A stretch of 24,309 nt of DNA from a virus. The stretch is taken from positions 29,643 through 53,951 of the IMG/VR virus record IMGVR_UViG_3300037961_004406; one strand, given 5' to 3'. Shown piece by piece: positions 7,101 through 11,409 of the stretch. The position numbers and the translations under genes were made by a program. Positions within the stretch are counted from its first letter, which is position 1. Each line of letters opens with the position of its first letter. Under the pieces are notes generated by a model. That model was not told where the DNA came from. It saw only the letters and a program-made list of their open reading frames with translations, and ran no database searches.

Positions 7101-7272
7101 TTCCTATTTTTTAGGAAATATTCCTAGTTTTTTCCTAGTTTTATTTGATAGAAAAGCCAGTAAATACAGGGGTTTTAGACCATTTTTCCCAGTTTCCTAG
7201 AAATTTCCCCACGAAAAAAAAAATAAATTTTTTTTGTGTGAGATTTGCCCCTTATAGTAAGACTTTTAGGAA
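7101..7272. repeat. Cluster of six TTCCTA/TAGGAA hexamers
   Basis: TTCCTA starts at 7101, 7121, 7132 and 7194, and its reverse complement TAGGAA at 7112 and 7267. Four copies fall in 37 bases, and three of those continue with G (TTCCTAG). Chance would give well under one copy in this length. The repeated short sites resemble iterons or an operator array. Confidence 0.55.
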
Positions 7273-7327
7273 AAACCTTTGATTATGGGCTTTTTTTAAA
7301 AGTTTATTTTCTATTTTTCAGGAAAGG

Positions 7328-7346
7328 GGGAGGGGTTGTCCCTCCC
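7328..7346. other. GC-rich hairpin GGGAGGG/CCCTCCC
   Basis: Seven perfect GC-rich pairs (7328-7334 with 7340-7346) enclose the loop GTTGT, in a region otherwise about 75-80% AT. No T-run follows directly on either strand. It could be a weak terminator for minus-strand transcripts or a structural landmark of an origin or packaging site. Confidence 0.5.
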
Positions 7347-7352
7347 TATGAT

Positions 7353-7378
7353 TTATTTTTTCATGAAAATTACCTCCT
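7353..7378 (-). other. Perfect ribosome site before a three-codon frame
   Basis: On the minus strand AGGAGGT (7372-7378) lies eight bases before ATGAAAAAATAA (Met-Lys-Lys-stop, 7364 to 7353). The GC-rich hairpin follows immediately. This could be the remains of a gene, or a minimal leader frame whose translation influences the hairpin. No transcript start is obvious. Confidence 0.3.
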
Positions 7379-7444
7379 AATATGTTTATTTCCGCATTTT
7401 TTTATTTTTCAATATGAGGTGTGAAATTATGGGAAGATTAAATG

Positions 7445-7472
7445 TTGTAAATTATTTATCCCACTATATATA
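7445..7472 (+). promoter_or_regulatory. Promoter of the 7.5-9.2 kb operon, possibly giving a leaderless transcript
   Basis: TTGTAA (7445-7450) and TATATA (7467-7472) are 16 bases apart. The ATG of the first gene lies only six bases after the -10 element, so transcription would begin at or near the start codon. No Shine-Dalgarno is present. Confidence 0.5.
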
Positions 7473-7478
7473 AGATTT

Positions 7479-7664
7479 ATGACTATTGAAACAGGATTAG
7501 GGCTTTTATTTACGGGGCTAGTAGCAATATTAATTGCTTCTTTGATAGCTTATCCAATTATTAACAAGGTTTTAAAAGATAGAGAGTTTGAGAAGGGTAT
7601 AAATAATTGTAAGACAGGTAAAGATATAGAAGAATTTCTAAAAAAATGGAGTGATAATCAATGA
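7479..7664 (+). CDS. Small membrane-anchored protein, unknown (61 aa)
   Basis: Not recognised. A single membrane segment spans about residues 6-29 (GLGLLFTGLVAILIASLIAY), followed by a charged cytoplasmic-type tail ending in a short helix. It has no ribosome site, and a promoter -10 lies six bases before the ATG. It overlaps the next gene by ATGA. It heads the rightward operon of small genes. Confidence 0.6.
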   Translation: MTIETGLGLLFTGLVAILIASLIAYPIINKVLKDREFEKGINNCKTGKDIEEFLKKWSDNQ

Positions 7665-7843
7665 AAGTAAAAGAGATTAGAAAATTAATAGCCCAAGTTT
7701 TTTGGGATTTAAAAAGAGATTTTTATAGTGATATGGAAACAAGAGATATCTATTATGATACAGGGTACATGGTATCTTTATGTGTTTCTATTGGCAAAGT
7801 TAAATTAGGGCAAAAAATACACGATAAATTTTGTTTAAAATAA
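7661..7843 (+). CDS. Hypothetical small protein (60 aa)
   Basis: Not recognised. It is soluble, mostly helical and rich in Lys and Tyr. The start overlaps the preceding stop (ATGA), with GGAGTGA as ribosome site inside the previous gene. It is one base away from the next gene, consistent with coupled translation. Confidence 0.55.
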   Translation: MKVKEIRKLIAQVFWDLKRDFYSDMETRDIYYDTGYMVSLCVSIGKVKLGQKIHDKFCLK

Positions 7844-7844
7844 T

Positions 7845-8033
7845 ATGGTAGACCAAACGCAACACGAAATCGCAGAAGTAATTTTAAAAAATTCTGTTAA
7901 ACGACACCAAAACCAAACAAAAAAAATGTTTGATGATTGGTTAAAAGATTGCCCTGTAAAAAATTATTTAAAATCTAATGAAAGTGATAACGATATACAA
8001 ACAATAATCTTCAGAATAAAGGATAGAAAATGA
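7845..8033 (+). CDS. Hypothetical small protein (62 aa)
   Basis: Not recognised. The protein is charged and helical (QTQHEIAEVILKNSVKRH, then a DDWLKDC segment). It starts one base after the previous stop without its own ribosome site, so it probably depends on reinitiation. It ends in an ATGA overlap with the next gene. Confidence 0.55.
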   Translation: MVDQTQHEIAEVILKNSVKRHQNQTKKMFDDWLKDCPVKNYLKSNESDNDIQTIIFRIKDRK

Positions 8034-8374
8034 TACCTGAGAAAAAAAGTGAAGCGATAAATGTAGAAATACGAGTAGAACACTATGGATTTTATTCTAA
8101 TGATAGATGTTTAGGTGATGTATCAAAATCTTATAGAGATTGGGTAGAAAAAACCACAGGAATAAAATGGGACGATTATAATTGTGGCGATTGGGCTACT
8201 GATATAGAAATGATTGACCAATGGATAGTAGAAACAGGACAACCCTACGATACATTATGGAGTGAAAAAGATGATGGTATTTATTTAGTTTGTCAAGATT
8301 GGTCAAAAAGAATTTATGAAGCACAAGTTAAATACAACCAATACGTAGAACATACCAAAACTGAGCAGGGATAA
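8030..8374 (+). CDS. Hypothetical acidic protein (114 aa)
   Basis: Not recognised. It is notably acidic and rich in Trp and Tyr (DWVEKTTGIKWDDYNCGDWATD, abbreviated here to its core WDDYNCGDW). AAAGGATAG precedes the ATG. Small acidic phage proteins sometimes mimic DNA to block host enzymes, but nothing specific supports that here. It overlaps its neighbours by ATGA and TAATG. Confidence 0.6.
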   Translation: MIPEKKSEAINVEIRVEHYGFYSNDRCLGDVSKSYRDWVEKTTGIKWDDYNCGDWATDIEMIDQWIVETGQPYDTLWSEKDDGIYLVCQDWSKRIYEAQVKYNQYVEHTKTEQG

Positions 8375-8703
8375 TGAGTAAAAAATTTACTTTGGTAAAA
8401 TTTAGTGTCAGGGACGGGGAGTATGAATACTTTGATTACTATTCTTTTTTAACCAGTGACGCTCAGAAAATGACAGACGGGCAATTAGTGTCTTATTTCT
8501 TCGAATGTAAAATAAAAAAATTAGATAAAATGGATAATCATACATACTATATTAATAAAGGGGAACGAACAGCTTTTGTTTATTCTAAAAAACCTATTAA
8601 TTTAACTGAACACGAAATATTAGAAAAATTTGGAATTCTTTTTGATAAGCCAGTTTTAATTTTTAAAAAGACTAATAACGTCATACAATTAAGGAAAAAA
8701 TAA
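8374..8703 (+). CDS. Hypothetical protein (109 aa)
   Basis: Not recognised. It looks like a beta-rich globular protein (FTLVKFSVRDGEYEYFDYYS at the start, a HTYYINKGERTAFVY strand pair in the middle). It starts in a TAATG overlap with the acidic gene. A gap of 54 bases with a possible promoter follows it. Confidence 0.6.
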   Translation: MSKKFTLVKFSVRDGEYEYFDYYSFLTSDAQKMTDGQLVSYFFECKIKKLDKMDNHTYYINKGERTAFVYSKKPINLTEHEILEKFGILFDKPVLIFKKTNNVIQLRKK

Positions 8704-8706
8704 TTA

Positions 8707-8735
8707 TTGATTTTTGTTTCATCTTATGATATCCT
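8707..8735 (+). promoter_or_regulatory. Weak internal promoter candidate
   Basis: TTGATT (8707-8712) and TATCCT (8730-8735), 17 bases apart, lie in the only sizeable gap inside this operon. It would serve the 51-residue gene and possibly the structured RNA further on. Matches to consensus are moderate. Confidence 0.3.
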
Positions 8736-8757
8736 AACTTTTTGAAAAGGAGTTAAA

Positions 8758-8913
8758 ATGATAATAAGAAAAACTGAAAAAGAAGCGAGAGATGAATACA
8801 ATAATCTAAGAAATGATGATCCTACTTTTGCAGAGTGTTGGCAAGATGATGACCATGATTTTTATGAGTGGTGCTCAGGATATTTGGATTATAAACATAT
8901 TAAAAGAAAATGA
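8758..8913 (+). CDS. Small acidic protein, unknown (51 aa)
   Basis: Not recognised. It is strongly acidic in its centre (ECWQDDDHDFYEWCSGYLDY), with two Cys and two Trp. AAAAGGAG is a strong ribosome site at correct spacing. It ends in an ATGATGA overlap with the next gene. Like its neighbours, it has no visible catalytic motif. Confidence 0.65.
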   Translation: MIIRKTEKEARDEYNNLRNDDPTFAECWQDDDHDFYEWCSGYLDYKHIKRK

Positions 8914-9149
8914 TGAACGATAAAGACGTAGAAGAATACCATAAAAATATTGAAGTATTGACCAAGCAACAACAAAACTTAGTCAAAGACACTCAAAAAA
9001 ATATTCTTACAAACAAAACATTTGTAGCTTTAGAAAATTTATTCAATGTAGTTGATGTTGAAATAAAAAGATTTAATCAATCTAATATGATGAAGTCAGC
9101 TATGGAAAATGCTTACAATATTATACAAGAAAATAAGAGAAAAAAATAA
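8910..9149 (+). CDS. Hypothetical coiled-coil protein (79 aa)
   Basis: Not recognised. It is almost entirely helical, with Gln-, Lys- and Asn-rich heptads (EEYHKNIEVLTKQQQNLVKD) and hydrophobic positions suggesting an oligomer. It is coupled to the preceding gene by the overlapping start. It is the last sizeable gene before the structured RNA region. Confidence 0.6.
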   Translation: MMNDKDVEEYHKNIEVLTKQQQNLVKDTQKNILTNKTFVALENLFNVVDVEIKRFNQSNMMKSAMENAYNIIQENKRKK

Positions 9150-9185
9150 GTATAAAATAATTATGAAAATGTTAGAGTTAATTTA

Positions 9186-9242
9186 ATGGGGCATGACATA
9201 TTAATATTTGCAATTTTTGTAATATTAGCCCTGTTGTTATAA
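9186..9242 (+). CDS. Possible 18-residue membrane peptide
   Basis: The frame MGHDILIFAIFVILALLL is a single hydrophobic segment. It starts inside a TTTAATGG overlap with an even shorter frame. Its ribosome site is weak (GAGTTAA). An inverted repeat TAATATT/AATATTA lies within it, so it may instead be part of a structured RNA leader. Confidence 0.3.
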   Translation: MGHDILIFAIFVILALLL

Positions 9243-9250
9243 CTATGGTA

Positions 9251-9439
9251 CTTGACTAAGATTGTATCGCTAAGGAGGTTGTCAAGCGAAGTTTTGTTCC
9301 AGGATACAATATGAGAAAAAAGCCATTTAAGAATTTAGTTCCGTGAGCCGTGTATAACAGACTTATGGTTCTAATGCCCTCATGTGAGGACGCAGTGCGA
9401 TAGGGTAGGATAGGTAGGGGTACTTGTTCTACCCTTTTT
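9251..9439 (+). ncRNA. Candidate structured RNA with pseudoknot and terminal hairpin
   Basis: About 190 non-coding bases lie between the operon and the convergent genes. ATTGTATC (9261-9268) pairs with GATACAAT (9303-9310). CTTGAC (9251-9256) pairs with GTCAAG (9281-9286), crossing the first helix as in an H-type pseudoknot. Further helices are possible: GAGCC with GGTTC (9345-9371) and CCTC with GAGG near 9378-9389. The end is an intrinsic terminator. TAAGGAGGT (9271-9279), the full complement of the 16S tail, lies in the pseudoknot loop with no reading frame after it. It matches no RNA family I recognise. Confidence 0.55.
9416..9439 (+). terminator. Intrinsic terminator of the structured RNA, with alternative pairings
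   Basis: AGGGGTA (9416-9422) pairs with TACCCTT (9430-9436), followed by Ts. AGGGTAG (9402-9408) can pair instead with CTACCCT (9429-9435), and GGTAG (9413-9417) with CTACC (9429-9433). AGGG at 9402 can also pair with CCCT at 9377. Competing pairings of this kind are a feature of attenuators, but the ligand or trigger is unknown. Confidence 0.65.
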
Positions 9440-9440
9440 A

Positions 9441-9561
9441 ATTTAAGAGTTGCATTTAATCAAGACCCATGATAATTTATTTAGGAAGTAGTTTTTCATT
9501 AACTGCTCCCTTTCAATAGTTGTTTAAACATGGTGTTAGAGGCGGGAGACTGCCTCTTTCA
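9441..9561. other. Non-coding gap with two hairpins
   Basis: AGTAGTT and AACTGCT (around 9485-9507) form one hairpin. AGAGGC (9538-9543) and GCCTCT (9552-9557) form another just beyond the stop of the leftward gene at 9562. The second has only a short T-run on the plus strand, so it may be a weak terminator for transcripts arriving from either side. Confidence 0.4.
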
Positions 9562-10008
9562 TCAAATCTTAATCGGTTTATTAGTTGAGTTAAAAACAAG
9601 TTTTCTTAAATACTCTACAATTTCACGAAGTTTTTTTCTTTCTTCTTTATTCTTTTCTTCTTTTAATTTTTGATAATTGTCATTGTATTTACTCCACTTG
9701 TACTGACGATCAGTAAAAATTATTTTACCTCTTTTAATCGCTCTTAAATATTGAAGTCTTATGTTTTCAGGATCAAGGTCAGCGTAATAACAAACTTTTT
9801 GAAAATCATCAGTATTGTTTGTAATCCAATAATGAGCGTCCATTTTCTGAATTGATGATTTACGATCATTTAAATTTATTGTAGCGTCACCAAGAGCGTT
9901 ATTGATAACTGCCCTCCAAAGTTTAACCTCGTTAGGTTTATTTTGCTGAACCATTTCGGTAGCAAAATTAATGCCCATAAGTTTTAACAAGTCTTGATAA
10001 TAACTCAT
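9562..10008 (-). CDS. Conserved-looking phage protein with LDPENIR motif (148 aa)
   Basis: The pattern LWRAVINNALGDA, then AHYWITNNTDDFQKVC, then ADLDPENIRLQYLRAIKRGK resembles phage proteins with a WL-x-DF-x-VC-x-LAGLDP-x-x-V/IR core. I know no established function for them. It is a helical, basic protein that could bind DNA. It starts 41 bases inside the end of the preceding gene without a strong ribosome site. The C-terminal third is Lys- and Glu-rich coiled coil. Confidence 0.6.
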   Translation of the reverse strand: MSYYQDLLKLMGINFATEMVQQNKPNEVKLWRAVINNALGDATINLNDRKSSIQKMDAHYWITNNTDDFQKVCYYADLDPENIRLQYLRAIKRGKIIFTDRQYKWSKYNDNYQKLKEEKNKEERKKLREIVEYLRKLVFNSTNKPIKI

Positions 10009-10180
10009 GATAGTATCTTATTAACTTTGGTGGAGCGTAAGAATCCGTAAGAAATTCATAGTCAGCATGAATTTCGTGCATGAGTTCATTTATTTCTTGA
10101 CGATCACGAGTAGCTACTTTTTCTTCAAATTGTTTCAAGTAATCATCGCTTAAATAATCTTCGAGTTCTTTTTTGGACAT
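9968..10180 (-). CDS. Hypothetical small acidic protein (70 aa)
   Basis: Not recognised. It is an acidic helical protein (KKELEDYLSDDYLKQFEEK). The start at 10180 is preferred. On the minus strand TTACAA (10210-10215) and TATACT (10187-10192) are 17 bases apart, and the -10 ends six bases before this ATG, so the message may be leaderless. An in-frame ATG at 10207 would add nine residues and would lie upstream of that transcription start. Neither start has a Shine-Dalgarno. Confidence 0.55.
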   Translation of the reverse strand: MSKKELEDYLSDDYLKQFEEKVATRDRQEINELMHEIHADYEFLTDSYAPPKLIRYYHELLSRLVKTYGH

Positions 10181-10230
10181 ACGAATAGTATAAATATTAT
10201 TGATCATAATTGTAAGACGTTGACAAAAAA

Positions 10231-10416
10231 TTAATTTAATAATTTTTTCTTAAGTCTTAACAATTTTTTTATAATATTTTGTAAGAAAATACAACGATTT
10301 GTGTAATAGATGAGATTATGGCGTGTGTCATTAAGTTCTTCAAGAAGATTTTTATTTTCCTCTTGAAGAGACCTAATTTCCTTGTGAAATGGGTTAGGGT
10401 TTACCATTTTTTCCAT
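10231..10416 (-). CDS. Hypothetical coiled-coil protein (61 aa)
   Basis: Not recognised. Residues about 12-35 (IRSLQEENKNLLEELNDTRH) form an obvious coiled coil, followed by a hydrophobic patch and a basic end. It starts 23 bases inside the regulator gene, with GGAAAA close before a second in-frame ATG at 10407 that may be the true start. It is probably co-transcribed with the regulator. Confidence 0.5.
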   Translation of the reverse strand: MEKMVNPNPFHKEIRSLQEENKNLLEELNDTRHNLIYYTNRCIFLQNIIKKLLRLKKKLLN

Positions 10417-10600
10417 TTAGTAGTTTTTTCTTATAAGCTTCTACACTAACTTTTTCTTTTTTAGCTTGAAAACCTATGTAATCGTTTACGAGTTTACTAA
10501 TCATTGAAGCAGGAGCCCTAAATTTATTTTTAGAGATTGCTTTTAAAACTTCATAATCGTCTTTTCTAACTGCAACGGATTTCCATTTATTGATATCCAT
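10394..10600 (-). CDS. Second ribbon-helix-helix-like protein (68 aa)
   Basis: From the chosen start, residues 5-12 (KWKSVAVR) could be the DNA-binding strand. KDDYEVLKAISKNK would be helix A and ASMISKLVNDYIGFQ helix B, the arrangement of ribbon-helix-helix repressors. A basic tail follows. The start at 10600 is preferred over an upstream in-frame ATG because AAAGGAG lies at ideal distance. A TTTACA-18-TATAAT promoter at 10628-10657 also leaves room for a leader. It lies in a divergent region, so self-regulation is likely by analogy. The fold call is by pattern only. Confidence 0.55.
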   Translation of the reverse strand: MDINKWKSVAVRKDDYEVLKAISKNKFRAPASMISKLVNDYIGFQAKKEKVSVEAYKKKLLNGKNGKP

Positions 10601-10627
10601 AATTACTCCTTTGATGTCCCACCTTTT

Positions 10628-10657
10628 ATTATAAATAGCAAGAGATATCAATGTAAA
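10628..10657 (-). promoter_or_regulatory. Promoter of the ribbon-helix-helix gene at 10.4 kb
   Basis: On the minus strand TTTACA (10652-10657) and TATAAT (10628-10633) are separated by 18 bases. GGTGGGACATC lies in the leader between promoter and ribosome site. It shares GGGAC with the operator-like elements near 2.66 and 5.76 kb. Confidence 0.55.
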
Positions 10658-10680
10658 AAATTCTGTGATATTCTTACATA

Positions 10681-10923
10681 ATGTTTGAATATTTTATTAT
10701 GCTGGGCACACTTTGTACTGCTCCTTTCAATTTACCCACTGCTATTAAATGCATAAATTTCTATGATAAACCTGCGATATACTATGAAAATAAGGAAAAA
10801 TGTGTTAATAGAGCTAAAGAATTTACCAAAGAAGTTGAAATAAGATTAAATGAAAAAAATTTATTTATTGTTGGAATTCAAATTTATTGTCAGCCTGTTA
10901 AGAAGGTTGACGTACCCACCTAA
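10681..10923 (+). CDS. Small Cys-containing protein with hydrophobic N-terminus (80 aa)
   Basis: The first 20 residues are hydrophobic with little charge (YFIMLGTLCTAP) and may be a signal or anchor. The rest has Cys residues in KCINFYDKP, KCVNRAKEF and IYCQPV, suggesting disulfides outside the cytoplasm. The layout resembles small phage proteins with a C-x-F/Y-E and C-x-x-R-A pattern of unknown function. There is no ribosome site. An extended -10-like TGATATTCT just upstream suggests a leaderless message. Confidence 0.55.
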   Translation: MFEYFIMLGTLCTAPFNLPTAIKCINFYDKPAIYYENKEKCVNRAKEFTKEVEIRLNEKNLFIVGIQIYCQPVKKVDVPT

Positions 10924-10936
10924 AATAGTATATATT
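10907..10936 (+). promoter_or_regulatory. Promoter just upstream of the 10,942 gene
   Basis: TTGACG (10907-10912) and TATATT (10931-10936) are 18 bases apart. The following start codon begins six bases after the -10, so the message would start at or next to the ATG. The -35 lies inside the end of the preceding gene. Confidence 0.55.
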
Positions 10937-10941
10937 ATCTC

Positions 10942-11205
10942 ATGAAGACTTATCGTGTCCAATGTCGTCAAGGAGGATATCTGATTGTCTCAGAATTCAA
11001 AGGACAAAGTGACGAGACGATACAACAAGACTTCATAAAGGAATTAGAAAATGGAAATTTTAAGGTTGTCGAAGAAGGAGTTTATAGACCTGATTACCAA
11101 TTCTTTTTCTACGAGGAGAAAAAAAATGAACCCAACAGCGAACAAGGAATTGTTAGCCAAGAAGATGGAGTTGGAAAACAGTTGGAATCAAAAGTATCTA
11201 CTTGA
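10942..11205 (+). CDS. Hypothetical small protein (87 aa)
   Basis: Not recognised. The first 60 residues look like a compact alpha/beta domain (TYRVQCRQGGYLIVSEFKG at the start, FKVVEEGVYRPDYQFFFYEE at its end). The last 27 residues lie in DNA that also encodes the next gene in another frame and have low-complexity composition. It has no Shine-Dalgarno and is probably leaderless. Confidence 0.6.
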   Translation: MKTYRVQCRQGGYLIVSEFKGQSDETIQQDFIKELENGNFKVVEEGVYRPDYQFFFYEEKKNEPNSEQGIVSQEDGVGKQLESKVST

Positions 11206-11350
11206 GGGTAGAGTGACTGTGGACATGAAACCAATTGAAGAACAAATCCGAACAGTAAGAAAAAAAATGGTTTTGGCTGACGTTGAACATTGTAGATTGG
11301 CTCATAAAGATTACGATCCTGACAATCAAAAGTTAGTAGCTAACTTATAG
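11126..11350 (+). CDS. Hypothetical helical protein (74 aa)
   Basis: Not recognised. It is a charged helical protein (LLAKKMELENSWNQKYLLEG, then PIEEQIRTVRKKM). The start at 11126 is chosen because GAGGAGA lies seven bases before it, although the frame is open for 25 codons upstream. It overlaps the previous gene by 80 bases in a different frame, which is long even for a phage. It ends 59 bases before the convergent polymerase gene. Confidence 0.6.
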   Translation: MNPTANKELLAKKMELENSWNQKYLLEGRVTVDMKPIEEQIRTVRKKMVLADVEHCRLAHKDYDPDNQKLVANL

Positions 11351-11409
11351 GTTCGATAATTTTTAAAAAACAGTTTTTCTGTACGGGGGTTCTGTCGCTC
11401 TAATATAAT

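Larger units (their letters stand above)
6971..7478. other. 508-base non-coding region upstream of terS
   Basis: This is the longest stretch without a gene in the window. It contains a cluster of TTCCTA hexamers (7101-7272), one element of the AAAAACC-spacer-GGGCTT type (about 7271-7297) and a GC-rich hairpin (7328-7346). On the minus strand it has a perfect ribosome site before a three-codon frame (7353-7378), and it ends with the promoter of the 7,479 operon. An origin of replication or packaging site is plausible given the adjacent terS-like gene, but this is unproven. Confidence 0.5.

Noticed and set aside
9345-9371. Resemblance of GAGCCGTG...GGTTC to group II intron domain V
   Set aside because: The element is about 27 bases instead of 34, the inner pairing does not fit, and no intron protein or split exon is present.
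9331-9405. Possible tRNA-like fold in the structured RNA
   Set aside because: GGTTCTAAT resembles a T-loop, but the flanking bases do not pair and there is no acceptor stem or CCA.
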